Positions 1 through 10,650 of a stretch of 64,000 nt of DNA are shown here, in pieces. The position numbers were made by a program, and so were the translations under genes. The stretch comes from Cololabis saira. Taxonomy: Eukaryota > Chordata > Actinopteri > Beloniformes > Belonidae. The stretch covers positions 21,142,501 through 21,206,500 of the forward strand of contig NC_084592.1 of assembly GCF_033807715.1 (NCBI RefSeq). Reading direction: 5' to 3'. The notes beneath the pieces are model-generated. The model searched no databases. It saw only the letters and a program-made list of their open reading frames with translations, and was not told the DNA's origin. The first letter of the stretch is position 1. Every line of letters begins with the position of its first letter.

Positions 1-54
1 GATGCAGGGGCAGCATGGTTACTTTGTTCCTGCTACATATTGCAGCTGGAGCCT

Positions 55-290
55 TTTTTGAGTGGAGTTTTGACATTGTCCTCCTACTTGTGTGGGTTTT
101 CTTCAGATACTCTGTTTTCTCTCACTGTTCAAAAACATGCACTCAAGAATATTTGGTGATTCTAAATAGTCTGTGTGGGTGTGTGTGCTTGTTTGTTTGT
201 ATGTGGCCCTGTGATGGACCGGTGACCCCTGCCTTTCACCTGAAAAGAGCTGGACGAGCCTCCATCTGACCCTTGTGACCCTGAATAGGA
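55..290 (+). repeat. Diverged SINE copy (3' two thirds)
   Basis: This stretch aligns by eye with the better preserved SINE at 2040-2419: the same order of blocks is seen (a GTGGGTTT block, a CAAAAACATGCA block, a TTGGTGATTCTAAAT block, a GTGTGTG run, then GGCCCTGTGATGGAC). The tRNA-like head is missing. Many substitutions indicate an old copy. Confidence 0.7.
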
Positions 291-597
291 AGAATGTGTA
301 TCAGTGTCGTCAGTTTAGTTTTTATTAAATAACTCTTCCGAACCAATCATTTCAAAGGCAGAAACAATATCTTTGGTACATTCAGCCTCACGTGCCACAG
401 TAATCATGGGCAGACATATTTTATATTCACACCTTAACAGCACTATTAGATTTGATTGAAATTCTTTATTCACATCATACTACAAACATTAAACACAAAC
501 ATTATCGAAAAATAGTGACTGAAAGATTCAAAAACAAGACACAGACAGGATAATTGTTTGTCTCATAAAACTCTCAATATACAACAAGCTGCTGTTT

Positions 598-1972
598 GTA
601 AGGCAAGGCAAGTTTATTTTCTATAGCAGAATCCAATGACAAGGTAATGCAAAGTGTTTTGCGGAGACATTAAAACATCACATAAATAAAAAGCATGATC
701 TGAAATTTAAGCAAAAACAAAAAAAAAAACAAAAAAAAACCAACTGATAAAAACAGTAGTTAAAATATGATAAAGTTTTGAAACTCAAGCTTAAAAGTAC
801 TAGTGCAGATCTGGAGCTTTATTCAAATAGATCTGAAAATAAGTGTGTCGCCAACTTGGATTTAAATAATCTAAGCGTGATCTGAAGCTTTCTGGGAGTT
901 TGTTCCAGACCTGTGGAGCATAGAAGCTGAATGCAGCTTCTCCATGTCTGGTTCTAACTCTGGGAACTGATAAAAAAAAACTGATCCAGATGACCTGAGG
1001 GGTCTGGAAGGTTCATACTGGGTGAGAAGGTCACTGATGTATTTTGGTCAACTCAGAGCTTTATAGATCAGCATCAAAACTTTAAATTATATCCTCAGAC
1101 AGACAGGCAGCCAGTGTAAAGACCTCAGAGCTGGACTGCTGTAGTCCACGTTTTTGGTCTTAGTGAGAACTCGAGCAGCAGAGTTCCGAATGAGCTGCAG
1201 TTGTCTAACTGACTTTTTAGGTGGACTGTAAAGATGCTGTTACAATGATCAAGCCTACTAAAGATGAATTCATGGTATATGTTTTCCAGGTCTTGCTGAG
1301 ACATCAGATATTTTAACCTTGATATATTCAAAAGGTGATACTAGACTGACTTTGTTATCGCCTTAATGTGTTTTTTTTTTTTTTTTTTCAAATTTGGGTC
1401 AGAGTCCATCAGTACACCCAGATTTCTGGCCTGGTTGGTAGTTTTGAGATGTGTAGATTGAAGCTCTGTTGTGACCTGTAATCATTTTTCTTTGACTCCA
1501 AAGACAATTACCTCAGTTTTGTTTTTGTTTAGCTGGAGAAGGTTGTGGCACATCCAGTCATTAATCTCCTCAATGCATTTACCAAAATCTATACAGGGCC
1601 TCCGTCTCCTGGTGACATTGTAATATATATATATATGTGTGTGTGTCATCTGCATAGCTATGGTAGTTTATCTTCATTTTACTTTATAATCTGTGCCAGT
1701 GGGAGCATTTAGATGTTAAACAGAAGAAGTCCCAGGATGGAACCTTGTAACTCTACATGTAATACTTGTCAGCTCAGATGTAAAATTACCTATTACACAA
1801 AGTACTTCCTGTTCTCTAAGTACGTATGTCATTAAACACTTCGGTCAGAGCAATCTCAGTGCTGTGGTGCTAAAACCTGACTGGAAGACATCATAGCAGT
1901 TGTTTTGTGTTAAAAAGTTATTAAGCGGTTGAAAAACTGCTTTTGCAATCATTTTACTTAAAAATGGGGGAT
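598..1972 (-). mobile_element. Degenerate L2-like (Maui-type) LINE, 3' half
   Basis: Read on the minus strand, broken frames give peptides typical of L2-clade reverse transcriptases. From the 5' side these are a piece like FLSKMIAKAVFQPLNNFL followed by YDVFQSGF (near 1970-1860), a SPGDGGP segment (near 1600), and the C-terminal LMSQQDLENIYHEFIFSRL and LHWLPVCLRI blocks (1330-1080). The 3' end at about 598 carries AATAAACTTGCCTTGCC, the kind of short terminal repeat found in this group. Several stops, frameshifts and an internal T-run make it a dead copy. Clade assignment rests on remembered family motifs. Confidence 0.75.
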
Positions 1973-2039
1973 TTAAATCAGCCTGTAATTGTTCATTCGT
2001 GTCTTGTCAAGATTGTCCTTTCATTTAATGTTTTACCAC

Positions 2040-2419
2040 GGGCAGCACCGTGGCTTAGTGGTTAGCACTGTTGCCTCACAGCAAGAAGGTCCCCGGTTCG
2101 ACTCCCTGGGCCGGCAGGGTCTTTCTGTGTGGAGTTTGCATGTTCTCCCCGTGCTTGCGTGGGTTTCCTCCGGGTACTCTGGCTTCCTCCCACAGTCCAA
2201 AAACATGCATAGTAGGTTAATTGATGATTCTAAATTGCCCGTAGGTGTGAGTGTGAGTGTGAGTGTGAGTGTGTCTGGTTGTTTGTCTGTATATATGGCC
2301 CTGTGATGGACTGGCGACCCGTCCAGGGTGTAACCCCTGCCTCTCGCCTGAAAACGAGCTGCAGGCTCCAGCAGACCCCCATGAAAAGGATACAGCGGGT
2401 ATAGATGATGGATGGATGG
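2040..2419 (+). mobile_element. tRNA-derived SINE, full length, with target-site duplication
   Basis: The head (about 2040-2112) resembles a tRNA: an A-box-like TGGCTTAGTGG and a B-box-like GGTTCGACTCC, the internal RNA polymerase III promoter of tRNA-derived SINEs. The body is the fish repeat with CCACAGTCCAAAAACATGCA and GGCGACCCGTCCAGGG, an internal GTGAGT run (2245-2275), and a 3' tail of GATG repeats. A perfect 12-bp duplication, ATGTTTTACCAC, flanks it at 2028-2039 and 2420-2431, which shows insertion by target-primed reverse transcription. The GATG tail is shared with the RTE LINE relics in this window, so that family is a plausible mobilising partner (inference). Confidence 0.85.
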
Positions 2420-2431
2420 ATGTTTTACCAC

Positions 2432-2939
2432 ATTGTTTTTTGCAGTTCAGGCCTGCTACACATTCCAAGAAAAGAAATGTTATATTGTCATCCGTCTCAC
2501 AACATTTAAAAGGAGAAGTTTCACACGAGAAGTTTGAGTAGCTGGAGAACTCTATTGGGTGTGGGACTGGGACGTGAAGGGTACGAGCACTGGCCTGGCC
2601 TGCATTGCTTTCCACCATCTACTCTCTTATTTCTCAAGCATTCCTTTGCAAATGTGTTCAAAATGTGGTTTTGCATTTTCTTATTGAAATATGCATGCAA
2701 ATCTCTGGAAAAGGCAGAATCTGTTGCTCTAAGAGCTCATCTCTTCTACTTCTACTACTCATCCTCCTCCATAAACACATGCAGCGTAGCAGAAAAATAG
2801 CTGCTTGTCATATTTTGCATAATCTCTAGTGAATTTAATGTTGCTGTTAACTGTTGATCTGCTTGGTGAAAGCCTCTCCTTCTTGGGTTTGAATCCAAAA
2901 TCAAAGTCAATCTGTGGAAGCTTTCATTGAAAGTAAGTA
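2432..2939. other. Intergenic DNA, nothing recognised
   Basis: AT-rich sequence with only short chance reading frames; no repeat family or exon recognised. Confidence 0.5.
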
Positions 2940-4300
2940 TCTATGATACCAACTCAATATAAATATGAATCTCAGAGTTTTTGGATCACTGGCCAGAAGT
3001 CACTTACAGTTACACAAAGAAATAATTCTACAATAGAAAAGGTTTTTGTTTGTTTGGTTTTTATGAGGTTTGCTCTTAAACACCAGCACAGTGAATCCAA
3101 ATTTGATTCGAGATTTTCAGCTTTAATTTGAGAAGTTGCACAAAAATATTGTCTTTACTATTTAGATATATCTATATCTTTTTTTTATATAAAAAGCGTC
3201 TCCATTTTTACAAATATTTGAACAATTGACTGAAAAGTCAGGTTAACTGGCCATGTTTTGTCCTTTCCCTTTGCTTTTCCATGACAAACAAAACTGATGA
3301 AGGGTTTAGAGTAGATATCAATCTCCGAGTTGGCATTTGTCTGTTTGATCGGCACCACCAATACGAGGTCCAAGGAGTCCTCAGTGCAAATGGAGGACAT
3401 TACTAGGCTGGAGAAGAAAAGAAAAAAAAAACATATATTTAAAAAAGATATAGAAAACCCCTGAGTGTGGAAAAATCAAGTCTGGTCCATTCTTATAAAG
3501 AAAGAAAGTATTGGTGAGCTCAGCTACATCAGAACATAAGTAAAGTGGATGATTGCTGAATCCTTTCCTTGCTGAAGAACCCCAGTGAAAACTCTGGACA
3601 AGGTGGGTGTGTAACTGTTAACATAGATAACCTGGAGATACCTTGATGAATCTAAATAAAGTGTTTACAACAAGGCAGAAACTGCTGGTTACAATCAACA
3701 AAAACCAGCAAAAAAGACGGATTAGACGTTGCCACAAAACCTCTAAATTAAAAGGAAAAAGACTCCCATGTTCTGGATGGGCAAACCAATATTAACTTTA
3801 GAAAAAGTTTGGAAATAAAAAGTAAGAAGGAAAGGAAAAGCTCATGATCCAAACAATTCACCATCATGTGTGAAACAGGGTGGAGGCAGCGTTATGGCTG
3901 CCGCTGGAATGAGCTCCCTGCCAATGGTTGATGATGTAGCCGCTGACAGAAGCAGGAGATCCATTCAGTACAGGCCTGTACTCTCCGTTCATGTTCAAAT
4001 ACTGCAAAGCCGATAGGACAGGGCTTCACAGATGACTCCAAACAAACTCTACGTATACTGGGACAGCAACTAAAGACTTTTAAAAGGTAAGGAAATTCTT
4101 CAGTGGCCGAGTCAGTCACCTGAAAACAAACCCAATCGAGCAGATATTTCAGTTAGTGAAGGCAAAACCGAAGGCAGAAAGGCCCACAGAGAAGCAGCAA
4201 CTGGTCACAGCATGATAAGATGATTAGGGTTATTTGATACTTGATTGAGGATACACATGTCAGGAATTCACCACTGCCCCGTTAAAACACTAGGACTGGC
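2940..4300 (+). mobile_element. Tc1-like DNA transposon remnant
   Basis: The stretch near 3865-3900 (TGTGTGAAACAGGGTGGAGG and what follows) translates to VKQGGGSVM, the block just before the second catalytic aspartate of Tc1-like transposases. The following bases (GATGATGTAGCCGCTGACAG, then GATAGGACAGGGCTTCACAG) fit the same family as I remember it. Earlier bases around 3400-3640 also look like transposase coding sequence with frameshifts. No intact frame remains and I could not define terminal inverted repeats, so both ends are approximate. Confidence 0.6.
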
Positions 4301-6275
4301 CGGTAAAAAGGCCGGGAGCAGTATTTACTTTGATTATTGCGCTAATCAATCCACATTTCAGATGGATGTTTAGTGCTACTGCAGCCACATCAACAGCGTG
4401 CTGTATACAAGTTATTGGTACCTGATAATGAACCTGAGAACGAATGGTATCAGCCCTGCACCCTACCAGGCCTGCAGCGATGAGTTAGCAGAGAAAGGAC
4501 TGCAAATATTTAAGAGAATGATTAAAAACTGCTCGGAAATGTAATCAGCTCACAAGAAAAGCAGACTGAGTATTTGGCCATACTGGCTCTCCTCAACTGA
4601 GTTACAAAAGGTTACTACAAGTACAGTCACTACCTCTTCCTTGAAATAACATATATTTCCCTACCACAATTTCTAATATTAATCTCTCCAAATGACGCCA
4701 TTTCAGAATTGGTCCAGCTATTTCATAAAAGTTTTGGAAAAGTCTCACCTGATCTTTTGTTTCCTAAGGTTTATGGCTGGTTTCCTTCAAGAAATGAATC
4801 CTTTTATGTGATCCCCTTTTTTTACGAGACAAGATAAAACTGCTAACATCTTCATCTTTGCTTGACTTGTGAGGGAATCTCCGTGGAGAGGATCTAACAT
4901 CCAGAAGCAGAAGCTTTTTCTTTTTTAATTTCTCAATATGATTTAAACTATCACTGGCACATTAGGCAACAAAACACCTTGTGGCCTTAAAGAAAAGACA
5001 AAAGCAATTCTGAAATAACTGCCCGTGAGTCCCATGCTCTTTGGGCTGCTTGCAGCAGTTACCCATTTGATGAATGGGCATGAGCCCAAAATGGGTGTCT
5101 TATCTGGGTTCCATGTGGCAACCGCACAAATAAACCCAAGTAGGGCTATTTCAGATGGGCCCCCCTTGTCTAGATTTAAGAAGTGATATGGAAACTGTAG
5201 TTTTGACAACAGTTTTAACAGTTTTCTTATAGCCTTTGACAGCTTTCAGTCTTGTTACAGTGTCTTAGTTGGCAAGACTTGCGCACTATTGAATGAACCG
5301 ATAGGAACAGTGACTCAGAAAAAAGTGGCCCTGCAGGCTTGCTCTCAAATGCCTTTTGCTGTGAAACAAACACTTCAGAATCAAACTGAAAACTCTGGAA
5401 ATAACTGAGGAGCCATTTCCTCACGAATGTTCTGGTTTAGCCCAGCCAGCCAAGTCATCCAAATGTTCACAGTATGTGCCGAGTATTAATAATTTTAAAG
5501 GGATTTTTCTTTTGTTTCAATTCATCTCAAAAGAAACTCCAATCTGCCAAGGGCTCATGTTCTACATGGTTCATTTCAATTACATTCACTATAGTTCATT
5601 GGTTGAGTTAAAGGAGCAGATGGTGCTTGTCTTTGCTTCTCCAATCACTGTGCAGCTGCCAAGTCTACTGCTGCCCAGAAATCCCACCACCCCTCCAGCA
5701 TCCACCTGTAGGCTCCAAGTCAGAGATTTAGAAAGGAGGTGAAGCTTCTTATTTATCATTCCCAATATACCAATGTAAGGAGGGCTGCAGGGGGTGGGGG
5801 TGAGGTTGGAGATGAAACACCTGACTATAGGTCACTTGTAGAAATGATTAAGAAATGTATGTTCTCATGAAGGTGTGAGTCAACGGAGTTAAATTACATT
5901 ATTTTCTGATTTTCTAAGGGACGATGCAGTTCTGTCAAGATGAACAATGGAGGCACATTAAACTTGGACTTATCGCTTCCATGTTAGCTGTGCACAGTTT
6001 ATTACAGCTTAAACCTCTAAACACAGTCCACTAACAAATATTCTGCTTTTGGTTGAAGTTTATTTACTTGCTGTATTTATTTATTTATTAGTGATGTAAT
6101 TTTCATTGCGGGTTCATTTATAATATTAAAGTGCACTGTGCATCCCTTTTGTGTTACGTATCCCTTGCACCACTCTGGTTTAGAAAATATAACATATTTT
6201 GCAAAACATAAGACAGAAATAAAACTAAAACAATAGTGAAAGTTCTTACTTTCACTATATGATTTAAAAGGGTAG
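4301..6275. other. Intergenic DNA, nothing recognised
   Basis: No exon, RNA gene or classified repeat recognised. The longest frames (under 90 codons) have no family resemblance. A G-rich patch lies near 5790-5805. Confidence 0.5.
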
Positions 6276-6279
6276 TAGC

Positions 6280-7293
6280 AGCTAAGTGATAATATTCACT
6301 GACTTATTAAAAAGATTATGAAGGAGTTTACAGACCTCTATTAAAGCCAATGTTCCTGCTGTGTGCTGGTTTTGAACATTTAGTAGCCTAGTGTCAACAG
6401 ATAAAGACTCTAGTAAAGGTCCTAGCGCACGAACAGTTTGAAGATATGGGGAACTGGCGACGCAGACAGTGAGGTGGTGAAATGAAGCTAGATTCATGTC
6501 ATACTTTTAATGTCATCACATATCAGACTTGTAATATATTAGCGCTGATCGTGTCGCTCTGTGTTTGAAGCACAGCGTCAGTCAGGACACGGCCACTTCC
6601 AGGTGCGCCATGCGCTTGGGAAGCTCTTGTGCTGCTGGTGCTGCAGCCGCAGTGGACACGCCAGGCCGGGAACCTCCTCGTCACCCAACGCGACAACTGT
6701 AGAGTGACTGAGGACAGAACAATAAGTGCCGGGCCACTCTCCTCTTGGCCTCCCCCTTCAGATCACACCACTCCTTTTTTATTTCTGCCACAGATCTGTC
6801 CGTGGCGCTCACGGCGTTTAGCGCAGCAACAACGTGCTGCCAATCCCTCGCTTTCTTTTTGTTAGTGATGCCACTACTGTGACCACCAAATAATGTCGTT
6901 TTCCTGGCCTCCACCTCATCCACAACATCTCGATCTCGGTCTCCGTGAAATTTAGTGGCTCGACACGTCTCATTCATCCTGACGCACAGCAGAAACAGGC
7001 TGCAGGCAGGCGCTGCGCATGCTCAGCAGGCTCATTCATATGCAAATACAGTCATCAAGTAATTTGCATTCACCATTCATGGTAAAAAGTGGGCGTGTAG
7101 CGGGCGGGATATGAGGCGAATTCACGTGCGCAACCTTCCAGCTGGACTGTGATTTATAAAGCGAACATTGCACGCAGATGTGCGTGCACACGGTTTTATA
7201 AATCAGGATTTTTTTGTGCGCAAGCCATTTTTGGCTTTTGAGCGCACGTACACTTTTAGTATGAATCCTGCGCACTCTTTTATAAATGAGGCC
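6280..7293 (-). mobile_element. PIF/Harbinger-type remnant with Myb/SANT-like ORF
   Basis: On the minus strand the right end (about 7293) begins GGGGCCTCATTTATAAA, a terminus I associate with Harbinger-like elements in fish, followed by a Myb/SANT-like frame. No matching inverted terminus was found on the left, so the element is truncated or rearranged there. A second minus-strand frame at 6282-6497 may be the tail of the same protein. Superfamily assignment is by motif memory only. Confidence 0.5.
6681..6977 (-). pseudogene. Myb/SANT-like DNA-binding protein fragment of a Harbinger element
   Basis: The 98-residue frame contains KTTLFGGHSSGITNKKKARDW, AALNAVSATDRSVAEIKKEWCD and LKGEAKRR, the helix pattern of the Myb/SANT-like (trihelix) domain carried by the second protein of PIF/Harbinger elements and by the host protein NAIF1. 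In intact elements this protein binds the transposon ends and assists the transposase. The frame stops shortly after the domain, and likely continuation sequence lies in other frames downstream, so I read it as a frameshifted relic. The next recognisable sequence to the right is a Tc1-like remnant. Confidence 0.6.
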
Positions 7294-7294
7294 C

Positions 7295-8100
7295 CTGGAC
7301 TTTAATGCTCCAAAGGGAGAAGGATGGCCCAGGAGGATTAGAAAAACATTCAAGAAAACTACCAACCATCCAAGCAGTTAATCCAAGCAAATTTGTCCAA
7401 AAGTTCAGATGATGTAATGCTCAAAAAAATAATAAAAAGGAACGCAAGAGCTGCATCTTAGACCCTCCATCCCTCTATGAAGATGTTAAGCATCGTTTGT
7501 TTTAAAAGGTTGAAAAAAGCCTCTTCTGATAAAGAGAAAACAGAAGCGTGACTGAGGCTCACTAAAATGGATCTGCACAATAACGACATGACTTCTGAAA
7601 GAATATTGGATGAATGGATGAGACCAAAGAAAACCAAACACAGCATTTCTGCTGAAACACCTCAAACCCACTGTCAAGCACGGCAGTGGAGGGGTAGTGA
7701 TCTGGAGTTCTGTTGCAGCCAGAGGACCTGGGCAGCTTGCTGTTATTAATTCAATAATGAATTCCCTGCTGGACGCCTCACGAATACCTGAATATTCAAG
7801 GTGAAAATGAGAGGCTATTTATGTGACAGCTAAAGCTGAGGGTGAAATGTTGTCATGCAACCAAGCAATGATCTGAGGCACAACTGCAAATCTACATCAG
7901 AATGGCTGAAAGAAAAGACAGAAAAAAAAGCAAGAGTTTGAAATGGCCTTTTCAAAGCCCAAATCTTAATCAAGTTGAAAGAACTGAGCATGAAACAAAA
8001 ACCTCAATAAATTAAGACAATAAAAGTAAAGAAAAACACAGCAAAAGTCGCTATTATTGGCTTATTTTTTGTGAAGTAAATAATGGCACTGTAAAAGAGA
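7295..8100 (+). mobile_element. Tc1-like DNA transposon remnant, second family member
   Basis: Bases 7640-7740 give KPTVKHGSGGVVIW followed by ARGPGQLAVI, matching the KHGGGSVMVW block of Tc1-like transposases. Downstream are ATCTACATCAGAATGGCTGA and a run recalling the QSPDLNPIE segment around 7945-7980 (CCCAAATCTTAATCAAGTTGAAAG). Frames are broken by indels. It directly abuts the Harbinger-type terminus at 7293, which suggests one element inserted beside or into the other. Terminal repeats were not located. Confidence 0.65.
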
Positions 8101-9275
8101 TATACATTGTTCTTGATCTGTACTTTTTTAATTTTAAAACCCAACAATCAGCAGATTTTTATTATATTTACATACTAAAGAGGGGGACTGAACCACCTGA
8201 CGTTTGCTGATCTCCTAATGCTTTCGACATACATCATTATTTAATTTTGAAATAAACTGCACATTGTGGTTCCGCAAAATACATTGAACTTTTTATTACA
8301 ACTCACTAATACCTTCACTATACTTTCCAAAGTCCTTTAAGGCAGCAATAAATCAATTAATACAAATGATTGCCTTCACTGCCCCGCCTGCTCGGAGACT
8401 TATTCCTCACTTACAATTGCACTTCTTTTACGATTCATGGTTTTAAAACGTATTAGGTTTGAGAGGATTTGGTTTTCCCTGCAGATTTCCGTAGAGGCTT
8501 TCCACAAAGCCTGGCCCTTTTTGAAATATATTGACTTATTTCCTCTAATTAAGGAAGTTAATCAATGACAGACCATTTTCTTTTCTTTTTATTTATTTCT
8601 TTTTCTTTTATTAGATTGTAATCAATGTAACTGAAAAGTGGGGATTACTGGTAAAGATAATATGAACCCTTTTGTGTTTGTTTGATTTCCCTCATTTCAT
8701 TTTCTAACTAAAGCATTCATGCAGTTAGCTTTAAATCGTCAACACAACGTAACTTGTTTTTGCAGGCAAAACTACAGAACCCGACAGTGATGTCAAAAAA
8801 CAGACATTAGATAAATGAGTTTTTAAAAAAAATGTTTTAACAGCCTGACCATAAGGAAAGGCACTCAGTACGCCTGTCACACACAGAGACATTTAGAGAG
8901 GGGTCAAAATTGGCTACCTGCTGATCCACATTAGAGGAGCCAGTTCACGTGGTTCATGGCCCTGATGAGGATGCCTCCTTTTTGGGGCTCAAAGGAAACA
9001 GAAACAGACAAAGAACCCCTACCAAGGCCAGAGGACTCACTAGTGGCATCACTTTAAAAATCCCTACAGTTGTACTCCAGAAGTGGTGGAAGATGTTACT
9101 AGATAGAGGACCTCACTCAGGTAATTCAGTACATTCATGTGTTATTTTTGGAGAACAATGAATTTATGGGCTAAAGAAAAAACTAGGACTTACATGACAA
9201 TTCAACAGTAAGAGTAAGGTCTCATTTACTTTCCTTATAGATCCTAACACTCCACTACACTCTTTCTGTTCAGGT
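8101..9275. other. Intergenic DNA flanking the LTR element
   Basis: AT-rich sequence without recognised genes or repeats up to the insertion site of the LTR retrotransposon at 9276-9279. Confidence 0.5.
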
Positions 9276-9279
9276 ATTG
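9276..9279. other. Target-site duplication, left copy
   Basis: ATTG directly before the terminal TG of the left repeat; the same four bases follow the right repeat at 18386-18389. Confidence 0.85.
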
Positions 9280-10405
9280 TGTTACAGGTCCAGGTCGAAG
9301 ACCCATAGACAGATAAGGTATTGCTACCGGAAAGGCCTGTTAAAACAGTAGTAATAGACAGAGACGATCACACGTGTTTCTCCAGTCAGCCTTCCTTAAT
9401 AGAAAGAGGCATATTTATTTCAGCCTGAATTATTATTGTCTTTTTATCTCTTGCTTGTTCTTTTCTTTTTTTCAATAAATCAAAAATAACATAGTCACAA
9501 TTCTTCTTTTCTTTTCATTACATCATCTCACAATTCACATTTTAGTTAACTGTTAAATTCAATATGCATCTGTTCACCAAAACATAAAAAATACTGAGTG
9601 TCCCTTTAAGTGTCTGTCATATAGACAGTAGTGCACACATTGTGTAAGTGTCAAACTAGCATAATGCCATAAATACCTTATCATAGGCCTGTAACATACA
9701 AACATACTTGGCTGGTATGTTTGTGCATGACTAAGTTCAATTTATGGCTCTGGAAAAACGTTTTTATCTGAACTGCTTAAAGTGCATTAAAATAAAGAAA
9801 CACATTTTACATTCAAAATACTGTCATCAAAAATCGTTTAACACTTCTTCAATTAATTAATTAATTAATTCAAAGAATGTTCTGGAACCCAAAAACGAGG
9901 TCTGCACTTACACAGACAGAGGTGGGGAACCACCATTTTAGGCAGCAGCAAACTAAACAGAAAATAAATGGACTGGACCTGGTCACAAAGTCACTCAAAT
10001 CAACACATTAGCTTCACAAAAATCGATCCCACAGGGAAACAATAACTTCAGCAACAACTGTAGGCAGTTTAAGACACTTTGGCCATGTACAAACCTGTTA
10101 AAACAGTAGTAATAGACAGAGACGATCACACGTGTTTCTCCAGTCAGCCTTCCTTAATAGAATGAGGAAGTACTCAGTCCGTCCAGCAGGTGGTCTCTGA
10201 GAGAGCTGTGAATCGTCTTACTGCCCACTAGTGGTGGCACACTAGGATTGTCCCACTGTTCCGTGTTTTTGAAAGAGCTTGAAAGTAATAATTGTCCATG
10301 TTGCTTCAAGCAGAAATGTGCTCTTTCTACAGAAAATATAATCTTTCACAATAAAACGAAAATAAACAACAAAAAAATGTGACCATACATTTTGTGTGCG
10401 TCACA
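9280..10405 (-). repeat. 3' long terminal repeat
   Basis: 1,126 bp, the downstream repeat in element orientation. It contains a 69-bp internal direct repeat (9336-9404 and 10094-10162), an AATT array near 9850, and a minus-strand AATAAA (plus-strand TTTATT about 9414-9419) roughly 130 bases from its 3' end that could serve as polyadenylation signal. Confidence 0.95.
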
Positions 10406-10413
10406 CGCTCCCT
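10406..10413 (-). other. Putative polypurine tract
   Basis: On the minus strand AGGGAGCG lies immediately before the 3' repeat, where second-strand DNA synthesis is primed in LTR elements. It is short and interrupted by one C, hence only moderate confidence. Confidence 0.5.
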
Positions 10414-10650
10414 GACAAAAGAAAAGTGGCTCCAGACATTCAACTCTTAAACTATTAAATTCAAAATATCAAAAATACCCAAAGGTAAGTGCAGGGTCAG
10501 TATCAAAACAAAAACAAAGAAATCAAAGGTAAGTGGGAGTGAGTGTTTGTGTCTGTGTATGTGTGTATGTTTCCTTCCATAGGTTCAAGGTAAGTAGTGT
10601 ATACAGGTAGGTTTGTGTAAATGTAGGTATTTGAGGTTTGCGTTTGTTAA

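Noticed and set aside
2040..2112. A genuine tRNA gene
   Set aside because: The A- and B-box-like motifs belong to the tRNA-derived head of a SINE; the rest does not fold into a clean cloverleaf by eye, and the SINE body follows directly.
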